A stretch of 64,000 bases of DNA from NCBI RefSeq assembly GCF_007970665.1, contig NZ_CP042430.1, forward strand, positions 4,650,001-4,714,000, read 5' to 3'. Below are positions 7,526 through 16,058 of the stretch, one piece after another; the first letter of the stretch is position 1, and every line of letters begins with the position of its first letter. This stretch comes from Baekduia soli (GTDB lineage: Bacteria > Actinomycetota > Thermoleophilia > Solirubrobacterales > Solirubrobacteraceae). The position numbers and the translations under genes are program-made. The notes beneath the pieces are model-generated. The model was given only the letters and a program-made list of their open reading frames with translations. It did not search any database and had not been told where the DNA came from.

Positions 7526-9019
7526 ATGCTCGGCTCACGTCTCCACCCGGCGGGTGGCTCCCCGCCCCTGCGCCGCATCGACGTGGGCGCCTGGCTGGGC
7601 CTGGCGCTCGGGGCGGCCGTGGCGATCGGGGCGGTCGCCGCCGATGTCCATCCGCTGCCCGTCGTCGTCGGGGTCACCGCCGCGACCGCCTTCGTGGCGA
7701 TGCACCGCTGGCTGCTCGCGTGGCGGACCATGCTGGGCGCGATCATCGTGGTGATCCTCTTCATCCCGATCAAGCGCTACGAGCTGCCCGTCAACCTGCC
7801 GCTGCAGCTCGAGCCCTACCGGATCCTCGTCGGGCTCGTCGGCTGCGCCCTGCTCGGGTCGCTGCTCATCGATCACCGGCTGCGGTGGCGCGCGACCGGC
7901 CTGGACGGCCCGATCGCGATGCTCCTGCTGGCGATGATCCTCTCGGTGCTGACGCGGGGCGGCCATATCCTCGGCGGGGGGCTGTCGCAGTACGTCATCC
8001 GATACATGATGTTCTTCTTCAGCTACATCATCGTCTTCTACCTGATGACGCTCGCCCTGACGCGGCGCAGCGACGTCGAGGCGCTGCTGCGGCTGCTGGT
8101 GGCCGGCGCGGCGGTCGTTGCGGTGGCGACGGTCTACGAGAGCCGGACCTCCTACAACATCTTCGACCACCTGCACCAGTTCCTCCCGATCCTGCGCTTC
8201 AACGGCGTGCCCTATGTCACCGATCGCGGCGGCGGGGCGCGCGCCTACGCCTCCGGCCAGCATCCGATCGCGATGGGCGCAGCGCTGATGATGCTCGTGC
8301 CGATCGCGATCTACCTCATCCGCAAGACGGGCCAGAAGCGGTGGTGGCTGGCCTGCCTGCTGCTGGTGCTCGGCGCGCTGGCCACGAAGTCCCGCACGGC
8401 CATCGTGATGATGCTCGTCATCCTCGTCGCCATCTGGATCATGAAGCCCGCGGCGACGCGGCGGATGATCCCCAAGCTGCTGCCACTGGTCCTCGTGGTC
8501 CACGTCGCGCTGCCCGGGACCCTGAGCACGTTCCAGAGCACGTTCTTCCCCAGCGGCGGCATCGTGGCCAGCGAGACGCAGACCGAGACGACCTGGCGGG
8601 TCAACTACGGCCGCGGGCGGATCGGGGAGTGGAACCCGGCCCTGAAGGAGTGGTCGCACACGCCGATGTTCGGCCAGGGCGTCGGCACCCGCGTCAACGA
8701 CTTCCTGGACCCCAAGTTCAACGCCCCGATCCTCGACGACCAGTGGCTGGGCTCGATCCTCGACCTCGGGGTGTTCGGCGTGGTCGCGCTGCTGTGGTTC
8801 TTCGTGGCGGCGATCCGGCGGCTGGGCCGGCTCGCGCGCCGCGACGACTCCGACGACAGCTGGCTGCTGACGGGCCTGGCCGCGGCGATCGCCTCCTACG
8901 CCTTCGGGATGCTCACCTTCGACGCCTTCAACTTCGTGCAGGTGACGATGCTCATGTTCCTGCTCGTGGCCATCGGCATGGTCACGCTGCGGCCGCGCGC
9001 CCAGGAGCGGGTCGGGTGA
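7526..9019 (+). CDS. O-antigen polymerase/ligase-like membrane protein (Wzy/WaaL type)
   Basis: The 497-residue, highly hydrophobic product has about ten to twelve predicted membrane segments and a large extracytoplasmic loop around residues 325-410 (from HVALPGTLSTFQ to ILDDQWLGS), as in the Wzy_C/O-antigen ligase superfamily. The loop includes a region rich in conserved-type Arg, Tyr and His (RGRIGEWNPALKEWSHTP). Such proteins polymerise lipid-linked repeat units or ligate glycans outside the membrane. GGAG lies 7 nt before the ATG. It is followed in the operon by the flippase gene with a GTGA overlap, which supports a Wzx/Wzy-dependent pathway. Confidence 0.8.
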   Translation: MLGSRLHPAGGSPPLRRIDVGAWLGLALGAAVAIGAVAADVHPLPVVVGVTAATAFVAMHRWLLAWRTMLGAIIVVILFIPIKRYELPVNLPLQLEPYRILVGLVGCALLGSLLIDHRLRWRATGLDGPIAMLLLAMILSVLTRGGHILGGGLSQYVIRYMMFFFSYIIVFYLMTLALTRRSDVEALLRLLVAGAAVVAVATVYESRTSYNIFDHLHQFLPILRFNGVPYVTDRGGGARAYASGQHPIAMGAALMMLVPIAIYLIRKTGQKRWWLACLLLVLGALATKSRTAIVMMLVILVAIWIMKPAATRRMIPKLLPLVLVVHVALPGTLSTFQSTFFPSGGIVASETQTETTWRVNYGRGRIGEWNPALKEWSHTPMFGQGVGTRVNDFLDPKFNAPILDDQWLGSILDLGVFGVVALLWFFVAAIRRLGRLARRDDSDDSWLLTGLAAAIASYAFGMLTFDAFNFVQVTMLMFLLVAIGMVTLRPRAQERVG

Positions 9020-10542
9020 GCGTTCCCGCCCCGGTCGCCGAGCCGCTCGCGGAGCCCGCGGCCCCGGCGATCGCCGCGCCGCGTCCGCGGCTGCGCGCCC
9101 AGGTGCTCAGCGGCGTGCTGTGGAAGCTCGTCTCGCAGGGCTTCCGGCAGGGCTCGCGCCTGATCGTCGCGCTCATCCTGGCGCGCCTGCTCACACCCGA
9201 CGAGTTCGGGGTGGCGGCCGAGGTGCTCGTCTTCTCCTCGCTGGTGATGGTGTTCGCCGACCTGGCCTTCGGCGCGGCGCTGATCCAGCGCCCGGACATC
9301 GACGAGGACGACCGCAGCACGGCGTTCTGGACCTGCCTGGCCAGCGGGATCGTCTTCACCGCCCTGGGCGTCGCGCTCGCCGGGCCCATCGCAGGCTTCT
9401 ACCACGAGCCCCAGGTGCGCCCGCTGCTGACGGCCCTGTCGTTCGCGTTCCTGGCGACGTCGCTGTCGACCGTCCAGGAGTCCCTGCTCGTCCGCGAGAT
9501 GAGCTTCCGGACGCTCGAGACGCGGATGATGATCACGACGGTGGGCGGCGGCGCGGTGGGCATCACCGCCGCAGCCCTGGGCGCCGGAGCCTGGGCCATC
9601 ATCCTGCAGTCGCTCAGCCTGGCCGTGTTCTCCACGGCGCTGTTGTGGGTCATGTCGCCGTGGCGCCCGCGCTTTCGCTTCTCGTGGTCCTCCCTGCGCG
9701 GCGCGGCGTCCTTCAGCGGCTACATCTTCGGACACCGCCTCCTGTACTACCTGCACCGCAACTCGGACAACCTGCTCATCGGCCGGTACATCGGGGCGGC
9801 GTCACTCGGCGCCTACGCCATCGCCTACAACGTGATCCTCGTGCCGTTCAGCCGGATCGCGACGCCGATCCAGGACGTGCTCTTCCCGGCGTTCTCGCGC
9901 ATCCAGGACGACCGGCCGCGGATCGCCGCCGGCTGGATCCGCGTGACGCGCGTGGTGGCCGCGGTGACGGTGCCCATGCTCGTCGGGCTGGCGATCTGCG
10001 CCCACGAGTTCGTGCAGGTGGTCCTCGGACCCCGGTGGGCGGCGGCGGCCACCGTCATCCAGGTGCTGGCGTGGGTCGGGATCCTGCAGTCGCTGCAGAG
10101 CATGAACACCGCGATCCTCGAGGCCGTCGGCCAGGCCCGCGCGGTGTTCCGATACACCATCGTGTTCTTCGCCACCCATCTCGTCGCCTTCGTCGTGGGC
10201 CTGCACTGGGGGATCGTCGGCGTGGCGGTCGGCTACAGCATCTCCACGACGATCATCGAGCCCTCGTACCTGTGGCTGACCGCCCGCGCCGTGGGCATCT
10301 CGCCGTGGACCTTCGTGCGGTCCCTGGGCGGCGTCTTCCAGGCCAGCGCCGGGATGGGCCTGATCGTCCTCGCGGCGCGCTGGGGGCTGCTGCAGGCCGG
10401 TGCGCCGGCGCTCGTGCGGCTGCTGGCGTGCACGCTGGTGGGCATCGGCGCCTGGGCGGCGCTCGTCGCCTGGCGCGTGCCCGAGGTCGTCGCCGAGGTC
10501 CGCGACGTGCGCGCCCGGCGCCGCGCCCGGGGCACCGCCTGA
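9016..10542 (+). CDS. Lipid-linked oligosaccharide flippase, Wzx/polysaccharide-transport family
   Basis: The 508-residue product has roughly 14 hydrophobic segments and the MOP-superfamily flavour of WzxC/RfbX proteins: ALILARLLTPDEFGVAA near the N-terminus and DNLLIGRYIGAASLGAYA in the middle. Flippases of this type move undecaprenyl-diphosphate-linked repeat units across the membrane. A Pro/Ala-rich N-terminal tail of about 30 residues precedes the first helix. The GTG at 9016 overlaps the TGA of the polymerase gene. A second, dissimilar flippase gene lies at 16059-17420, so the locus may export two glycans or one flippase may be specialised. Confidence 0.85.
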   Translation: MSVPAPVAEPLAEPAAPAIAAPRPRLRAQVLSGVLWKLVSQGFRQGSRLIVALILARLLTPDEFGVAAEVLVFSSLVMVFADLAFGAALIQRPDIDEDDRSTAFWTCLASGIVFTALGVALAGPIAGFYHEPQVRPLLTALSFAFLATSLSTVQESLLVREMSFRTLETRMMITTVGGGAVGITAAALGAGAWAIILQSLSLAVFSTALLWVMSPWRPRFRFSWSSLRGAASFSGYIFGHRLLYYLHRNSDNLLIGRYIGAASLGAYAIAYNVILVPFSRIATPIQDVLFPAFSRIQDDRPRIAAGWIRVTRVVAAVTVPMLVGLAICAHEFVQVVLGPRWAAAATVIQVLAWVGILQSLQSMNTAILEAVGQARAVFRYTIVFFATHLVAFVVGLHWGIVGVAVGYSISTTIIEPSYLWLTARAVGISPWTFVRSLGGVFQASAGMGLIVLAARWGLLQAGAPALVRLLACTLVGIGAWAALVAWRVPEVVAEVRDVRARRRARGTA

Positions 10543-10619
10543 TGCCTGGCCGTATGGCCAGGGCGGGTCTGGCCGGTCTCCCGGGGCGCCGCCGCGCACC
10601 AGGCCCGATCATGGGGCCC

Positions 10620-11108
10620 ATGTCCGCGTCGCGCCGCCACCGGGGTGAGGGCCCGCTGCTCCTCGTCTGCTCCTCGGGCGGCCACCTGCTCCAGCTCGTG
10701 GGCCTGGACGCGGCCTTCCGCGACTTCCCGCGCCTGTGGGTGACATTCGACAAGCCCGACGCCCACGCGCTGCTGGCCGGCGAGCAGGTCCTCTACGCCC
10801 ACGGCCCGACGAACCGCAACATCCCCAACCTGCTGCGCAACCTGCGCCTCGCCCGCCGGGTGCTGGTCACGCGCCGTCCACGGGCGATCGTCTCGACCGG
10901 AGCGGGCGTGGCCGTGCCCTTCGCCTGGCTCGGGCGCCTCATGGGCATCCCGGTGGTCTACATCGAGAGCGTCACGCGCATCTCGTCGCTGTCGCTGTCG
11001 GGGCGCATGATCGCGCCGGTCGCCAGCGACTTCTTCGTCCAGTGGCCCGAGCTAGCGGGCGCCGTCCCCGGCGCGCGCTACGAGGGCGGCAACCTCACGC
11101 CGGCATGA
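10620..11108 (+). CDS. Alg14/PssD-like membrane-anchoring subunit of a split glycosyltransferase
   Basis: The product matches the N-terminal half of a GT28/MurG-like enzyme as found in Alg14 and PssD/EpsE. The glycine-rich LLVCSSGGHLLQL near residue 12 and IVSTGAGVAVPFAWL near residue 95 are typical. Together with its partner it would add a sugar from a UDP-sugar to a lipid-linked acceptor. With the ATG at 10620 it has 162 residues; ATGs at 10611 and 10542 are alternatives in the same frame, but the conserved part starts only after 10620. Its stop overlaps the ATG of the Alg13-like gene, matching the expected one-to-one partnership. Confidence 0.82.
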   Translation: MSASRRHRGEGPLLLVCSSGGHLLQLVGLDAAFRDFPRLWVTFDKPDAHALLAGEQVLYAHGPTNRNIPNLLRNLRLARRVLVTRRPRAIVSTGAGVAVPFAWLGRLMGIPVVYIESVTRISSLSLSGRMIAPVASDFFVQWPELAGAVPGARYEGGNLTPA

Positions 11109-11593
11109 TCTTCGTCACCACCGGCACCAACGAGCAGGGCTTCGACCGGTTGGTGGCCGCCGCGCGCGAGCTGCCGGGCGACGAGGAGCTGCTCGTGCAG
11201 TACGGCTCCTCGACCGAGCTGCACGGCCGCGGGCGCTGGGAGGCCTTCCTGTCCTGGGAGGAGATGACCGCGGCGATGACGCAGGCTCGTGTCGTCGTGG
11301 CCCATGCGGGCGTCGGATCGATCCTGCTCGCCCACCGCTGCGGCCGCCGCCCCGTCGTGATGCCGCGCCGCGTCGCCCTGGGTGAGGCCGTCGACGACCA
11401 TCAGCTCGAGCTCGCCCAGCGCCTGCACGCGCGCGGCGAGGTCACGCTCGCGCTGGACGGTGACGCGCTGGCGCGCGCCGTGGCCGTCGCACCCTCCATG
11501 CTGGCCGGAACGGGCTCGGGGCCCGCCACCGGCCCGCTCGTCGCCGAGCTGCGCTGCACGCTGCAACGCCTCACCGCCGGGGTTCCGGCCTGA
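11105..11593 (+). CDS. Alg13/PssE-like catalytic subunit of a split glycosyltransferase
   Basis: The 162-residue product matches the C-terminal half of GT28 enzymes: MIFVTTGTNEQGFDRLV at the start, AHAGVGSILLAHRCGRRPVVMPR near residues 65-90 (UDP-sugar binding loop) and DHQLELAQRL afterwards. In Alg13/Alg14 and PssE/PssD this subunit binds the donor and docks on the membrane partner. The ATG overlaps the stop of the Alg14-like gene in ATGA, which couples translation of the two subunits. Its own stop overlaps the start of the next GT4 gene. The donor is unknown; UDP-GlcNAc or UDP-glucuronate are used by relatives. Confidence 0.82.
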   Translation: MIFVTTGTNEQGFDRLVAAARELPGDEELLVQYGSSTELHGRGRWEAFLSWEEMTAAMTQARVVVAHAGVGSILLAHRCGRRPVVMPRRVALGEAVDDHQLELAQRLHARGEVTLALDGDALARAVAVAPSMLAGTGSGPATGPLVAELRCTLQRLTAGVPA

Positions 11594-12942
11594 TGGCGCG
11601 CCTGCTGTTCCTGGCCTACCACTATCCGCCGGTGGGTGGCGGCGGCGTGCAGCGCAATCGCCGCTTCGCCGAGCACCTGCGGTCCTTCGGCCACGAGCCG
11701 GTCGTCGTGACCGGCACGGGCTCGCAGTCGGCGCGCTGGACGCCCCTGGACGCGACGCTCGCCGATCCGGCCCTGGCCGGGCTGAGCACCCATCGTGTGC
11801 CGGGCCCCGAGCCGGCTCCGGGCACCGGCACGGCACGACTGGTCAACGGCCTGCTGGATCGCCACGATCCGCTGCTGCGCTGGTGGCTGGAGGGCGCGGT
11901 CGCCGCCGGGCGGACCGCCGGGACCGGCTGCGACGCCATCCTGGCCTCCCTCATCCCCTACGAGACGGCCCAGGCGGCCATGCGCCTCTCGGCCGACCTC
12001 GGCATCCCGTGGATCGCCGACCTGCAGGACCCCTGGGCGCTCGACGAGATGTGGCTCTACCCGACGGGCCTGCACCACCGCATCGACCGCCGGCGCATGC
12101 GCCGCCAGCTCGCCTCGGCCGCGGCCATCGTCATGAACACCCCGGAGGCCGCCGACCGGCTCTGCCGCGAGTTCCCCGAGCTGCGGTCGCGGATCGTCGC
12201 CTCGATCACCAACGGCTTCGACGCCGCGGACTTCGCCACGCCGGTCGCACCGCGCACCGACGGCACCTTCCGCATCGTGCACACGGGCACGATGCACACG
12301 ACCACGGGGCTGCGCCTGCGCGCCCGCAAGCGCCTGCGCCGGGCGCTGGGCGGCGTGACGCCGCACGTCGACTTCCTACCGCGGTCCCATGTCTACCTCC
12401 TCGAGGCGCTCGGGCGCCTGCGCGAGCAGGACCCGTCGCTGACCGAGGGCGTGGAGGTCCACCTGGCGGGCGTGCTGACCGAGGCCGACCGGCGGATCGC
12501 CGACGCGTCACCGTTCGCCCGCCTGTTGGGCTATCTCTCCCACGAGGACACGCTGGCGCTCGTGCGGACCGCCGACCTGCTCTTCCTGCCGATGCACGAC
12601 CTCGCTCCCGGCCACCGGGCCGGCCTGGTTCCGGGCAAGGCCTATGAGTACATCGCCTCAGGGCGCCCGATCCTCGCGGCGGTCCCCGACGGCGACGTCC
12701 GCGACATCCTCGGCGCCGTGCGCACCGCCCGCTTCTGCCGGCCGGCCGACGTCGACGCGATGGCCCGGCTGCTGCGCGAGGCGGTCCTCGCCCGCCGGGC
12801 CGGGATCCCGGGACCGGCCCCCGACCCGGCCGCCGTCGCGCCCTACGAGCGTCGGGCCCTCACGGCGCGCCTGGCCGGCGTCATCGACGACGTGCTCGAC
12901 ACGCCGGCGCGCGAGCTGCCGACCGCCGCGCTGCCGGCCTGA
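11593..12942 (+). CDS. Glycosyltransferase family 4-like protein
   Basis: The 449-residue product is a GT-B type glycosyltransferase, last gene of the forward operon. It begins LLFLAYHYPPVGGGGVQRN, the glycine-rich acceptor loop typical of this group, followed by IADLQDPWALDEMW near residue 140, ITNGFDAADF near 205 and a donor-binding region with VPGKAYEYIASGRPILA near 350. It probably adds a sugar to the lipid-linked repeat unit on the cytoplasmic side. The ATG shares one base with the preceding TGA. The stop lies in a perfect hairpin with the stop of the convergent GT2 gene. Confidence 0.85.
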   Translation: MARLLFLAYHYPPVGGGGVQRNRRFAEHLRSFGHEPVVVTGTGSQSARWTPLDATLADPALAGLSTHRVPGPEPAPGTGTARLVNGLLDRHDPLLRWWLEGAVAAGRTAGTGCDAILASLIPYETAQAAMRLSADLGIPWIADLQDPWALDEMWLYPTGLHHRIDRRRMRRQLASAAAIVMNTPEAADRLCREFPELRSRIVASITNGFDAADFATPVAPRTDGTFRIVHTGTMHTTTGLRLRARKRLRRALGGVTPHVDFLPRSHVYLLEALGRLREQDPSLTEGVEVHLAGVLTEADRRIADASPFARLLGYLSHEDTLALVRTADLLFLPMHDLAPGHRAGLVPGKAYEYIASGRPILAAVPDGDVRDILGAVRTARFCRPADVDAMARLLREAVLARRAGIPGPAPDPAAVAPYERRALTARLAGVIDDVLDTPARELPTAALPA

Positions 12943-12960
12943 GCGGCTGCCGCTCAGGCC
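12936..12960. terminator. Bidirectional hairpin over two convergent stop codons
   Basis: GGCCTGAGCGG (12936-12946) and CCGCTCAGGCC (12950-12960) form a perfect 11-bp stem with a 3-nt loop. The TGA stops of both convergent genes lie in the arms. The GGCCTGAG core is the same as in the hairpin at 5416-5441. There is no T-tract. Confidence 0.65.
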
Positions 12961-13892
12961 GCGCGGAACGGCGAGCGACCCGCGAGGGCGGCGCTGCGCG
13001 ACGGCGATAGCGCGGCCTGCAGCGCGGCACGCAGTCCGGCCAGGTGTCCGCGCGGGTAGCCGGGTCGCCGCGCGCGCACGACGAGGTGGGTCAGCTCGTC
13101 CAGGGCCGTGGCCAGGGCCGCCACGCGGGCCGCGCGCGGGCCGTCGTGCTTGAGCACGTAGCGGATGTGGCTGCGCACATCGGCCGTGCGCAGGGCACTG
13201 CGCGGCGCGGAGTGCCCGCCGCCGTGCACGGCGCCCGCGGCCGGCTCGTAGCGCACGCGCAGGCCGCGGGCCCACAGCCGCGCGCACAGGTCGGTGTCCT
13301 CGGCGTACATGAAGAAGCCCTCGTCCAGGCCGCCGAGGGCCGCCAGCGCGTCGCGGCGGACGAGCATGCACGCGCCCGAGACCCAGTCGGGCTCCTGGGG
13401 GCGCTCGTAGAAGGCGCAGGCGTGCACGAGGTCATCGCTCCAGGCGGCGTCGGGCGCGAGGCGATGCAGGAACAGCGCCTTGGACCACGCCGAGCGCAGG
13501 CGCGGGAACCGGCGCACGCTGCGCTGCAGCACGCCGTGCTCGTCGACGATCCGCGGGGCGACCAGGCCGATGCCGGGGTCGGCGTCCAGGACCCCGGCCA
13601 GGGTGCGGACCGCCTCGGGCGTCATCGTGGCGTCGGGGTTGAGCAGCAGGACGTACGGCGCCGTGCCACACGCGATCCCGAGGTTGCAGCCGTAGGCGAA
13701 CCCGCCGTTGCGCGGTGCGGGCACGAGCGTGACGTCCAGGTCCTGCACGGTGTCGAAGCCGGGGTCGGCCGACGCGGTGTCCACGACGGTCACGGTCATC
13801 TCGGCGGCATCGGCCAGTGGGGCCACGCAGGCGCGCAGCGTGTCGCGGCTGGCGTGGGCCACGATGACGACGTCGACGCGGGCGGTGCTCAT
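12954..13892 (-). CDS. Glycosyltransferase family 2 protein, rhamnosyltransferase-like
   Basis: The 312-residue product has the order of motifs seen in WbbL/rhamnosyltransferase-type GT2 enzymes. VDVVIVAHASRDTL opens the fold, then NGGFAYGCNLGIA, LLLNPDATM near residue 88 (DXD-like), VSGACMLVRRDAL and FFMYAEDTDLCARL near 215, which holds the catalytic base region. It would act on a lipid-linked glycan in the cytoplasm; rhamnose is only one possibility. The ATG at 13892 is preceded by TACGCT at 9 nt, so it may be transcribed on its own although it also follows the beta-helix gene by 28 bp. Confidence 0.85.
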   Translation of the reverse strand: MSTARVDVVIVAHASRDTLRACVAPLADAAEMTVTVVDTASADPGFDTVQDLDVTLVPAPRNGGFAYGCNLGIACGTAPYVLLLNPDATMTPEAVRTLAGVLDADPGIGLVAPRIVDEHGVLQRSVRRFPRLRSAWSKALFLHRLAPDAAWSDDLVHACAFYERPQEPDWVSGACMLVRRDALAALGGLDEGFFMYAEDTDLCARLWARGLRVRYEPAAGAVHGGGHSAPRSALRTADVRSHIRYVLKHDGPRAARVAALATALDELTHLVVRARRPGYPRGHLAGLRAALQAALSPSRSAALAGRSPFRAA

Positions 13893-13901
13893 GCGCTGCG
13901 C

Positions 13902-13907
13902 AGCGTA
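13902..13907 (-). promoter_or_regulatory. Predicted -10 box TACGCT for the GT2 gene
   Basis: On the reverse strand TACGCT lies 9 nt before the ATG at 13892, inside the 28-bp gap after the beta-helix gene. It fits the leaderless pattern of this window. Confidence 0.35.
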
Positions 13908-13920
13908 CGGCCCGCGGCTC

Positions 13921-15146
13921 TCAATCCGTCAGCGCGGAGGCCCGCGCCCCGGCCGCCGGCGCCCCCGGGAGACGCCGCAGGGCCGCGTCGATCCCCAGGG
14001 AGCGCACCCGCCGGTCGGTCGCCGAGCACGTCCGCTCGGTCCACACGTTGGCGACATAGCTGACGCCGTCCTCGCAGCTGACCCCGGGGCCAGGTTGCGC
14101 TCATAGCGGACGTGGTCGGCGTAGCGCGGTCCGCCCGCGGGCTGGAACGCCTGGGTGGAGGTGTTGTGGCGCACGATGACGTGGCGGCCCACCCCGAGCT
14201 GCGCGGAGTAGTAGCACGGGGACACGGGCGTGTCGCGGCACGGCCCGAAGACGTTGTCCTCGATGAGCACGTGCTGGGGCGGGGCCTCGTTGCCGTCGGC
14301 CCCGTAGGACATGCGCAGGCCCACGCTGCCGCAGCGCTCGAAGCGGTTGCCGCGGATGACGAGGTCCTCCCCGTTCTCGATCTGCAGGCAGTCGACGTGG
14401 GCGGTCGGGCTCGTCGTGTTGACGTCGTGGAACCACACGCCCTCGATCGTCAGGCGGGTCGGCACGATGAGCGGGTCCGACCCATAGACGCGCTGGATCT
14501 CGGGATGGGTGCCATCGGGCAGGTTGGCGCCCCCGACGCTGCCGCCGCGGATGGCCATGTCGCGACCGCCGGTGATGTAGAGCAGGCGCTGGCGCACACC
14601 GGCCAGCGACACCTCGCGGACCTGGTTCAGGACGGTGTCGCCGACGTCGAGCACGGCGCCGCCGCCGCCGCCCGACAGCGCGATGCCCGACGGTCCCGGA
14701 TGGCCGTAGGACGCGCCGAGGGTCAGGCCGCCGAGCGTCACCCGCGCGCCGGGAGCGGGACGGAACGTGACGCACGCGGCGGCGCGCCGCGCGCTCTCGC
14801 ACCCCGTGCCGCGCTTGGCCGGGTCGGTCGTCACGAGCTGCGGGCCGTAGCGACCGGCGGCGAGCGCGACGACGGCGCCGGGGCGTGCGAGGTGATAGGC
14901 GCGGTCCAGCGTGCGGCACGGAAGCTCGCTGGTGCAGGGGGCGGCGTCGTCGCCGCCCGGAGTGAGGAACAGCGATGCCGCCGCCCGGCCGGCCGCGGGC
15001 ATGGCCGGCGCCGAGGTGGTCACGGCGGCCCGCCCTGCGCCGTGGTCCTCGTCGAGCACGATGGCCAGCGCGGCGGCGACGCCCGCCAGCGCGATGACGA
15101 CCGCGGCGGCCAGCAGCCCTCGGGGAAGGTGCGTGTCCACGCGCAT
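13921..15146 (-). pseudogene. Right-handed parallel beta-helix surface protein, one apparent frameshift
   Basis: The gene encodes an exported protein with an N-terminal membrane anchor (LLAAAVVIALAGVAAALAIV, residues about 11-30) followed by a beta-helix of pectate-lyase-like repeats (for example DLVIRGNRFERCGSVGLRMS and HVLIEDNVFGP). Such proteins bind or cleave polysaccharides. Near 14082-14089 the frame breaks: NLAPG continues naturally as VSCEDGVSYVANVWTERT only in another frame, ending at the TGA at 13921. Adding one G/C in the CCCCGGGG run makes the length 1,227 nt and the frame whole. This may be a sequencing error or a real mutation. The gene sits between two GT2 genes in the reverse operon. 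Confidence 0.75.
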
Positions 15147-15157
15147 GGCGGCCGGAC

Positions 15158-16054
15158 TCAGCGCGCGGCGCGCGCGCCGTCGAGGGTGCCCCGCAGGCTG
15201 CCCGCGACCAACGGCAGCTGCAGGCAGCCGTACTGCACGACCCGCAGCGCGAGGCGCTGGGTGCGCGTCGTGCACAGCCCGCGCGCCTGCAGGCGCTCGA
15301 GCCCCCAGATCGAGCGCCACGGGATCCAGTAGCGCGGCCGGCGCCACTCGGGGACGTGGCGGCGGGCGGCGCCGACGCCGTTGCGGCTCAGCCACGTGGC
15401 GCCCTGCCCCAGGCGGTAGGCCACGCGGGCCAGCTCGCGCACGCCGTCGCGCGTGGGATGGGCCACCACGACCTCGCGGGCGTAGACCATCGTGATCCCC
15501 GCGATCCGGGCGCGCTCGCCGAAGTCGCGATCGTGGGTCTGCCAGGCCGCGGAGCCGTCGAAGCCCCCCAGGCGGGACACGACGTCACGGGTCGCCCAGA
15601 GGTTGGCGGTGGCGCCGAAGCCGTCGGCGACGTAGGCGGACTGGTCGAGGTAGCCCCGCCCGAAGTCCATCATCGCCGGAACGGTCGGGCGGTCGGCGAG
15701 CTGGAGCTCGATGTGGCCGGCCACCAGGCCGGCGGGCGAGGCCTGGAGCGCGGCGCGGCCGCGTTCGATCCAGTCGCTCGCCGGGATCGTGTCGTCGTCG
15801 GTGAAGGCCATGAGCTGACCCGTGGCCTGTGCGATGCCGCGGTTGGTGGCCGCGCCGGGCCCTCCCGACCGCGCGACCGACACGACCCGGGCGCCGGCGG
15901 CGGCGGCCACCGCGGCGGTGTCGTCGCCGGACCCGTCGTCGACGATGATGACCTCGAAGTCGCCGGCGCCAGGCGTCTGTGCGGCCAGCGCGCCGAGGAC
16001 GCCGGGCAGCCGCGCGGCGCCGTTCCTGGTGGGGATGATGACCGAGACGCGCAC
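15158..16054 (-). CDS. Glycosyltransferase family 2 protein
   Basis: The 298-residue product is a canonical GT-A glycosyltransferase. VSVIIPTRNGAARLP opens the protein, VIIVDDGSGDDT follows near residue 36, AFTDDDTIPASDW near 87 carries the DXD metal site, and WQTHDRDFGERARIAG near 195 holds an ED/RDxGER-like acceptor motif. The C-terminus lacks clear membrane helices. It is likely a cytoplasmic enzyme of the surface glycan pathway. It lies 4 bp downstream of the flippase gene and 11 bp upstream of the beta-helix gene, in one operon. Confidence 0.87.
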   Translation of the reverse strand: MRVSVIIPTRNGAARLPGVLGALAAQTPGAGDFEVIIVDDGSGDDTAAVAAAAGARVVSVARSGGPGAATNRGIAQATGQLMAFTDDDTIPASDWIERGRAALQASPAGLVAGHIELQLADRPTVPAMMDFGRGYLDQSAYVADGFGATANLWATRDVVSRLGGFDGSAAWQTHDRDFGERARIAGITMVYAREVVVAHPTRDGVRELARVAYRLGQGATWLSRNGVGAARRHVPEWRRPRYWIPWRSIWGLERLQARGLCTTRTQRLALRVVQYGCLQLPLVAGSLRGTLDGARAAR

Positions 16055-16058
16055 GGCC

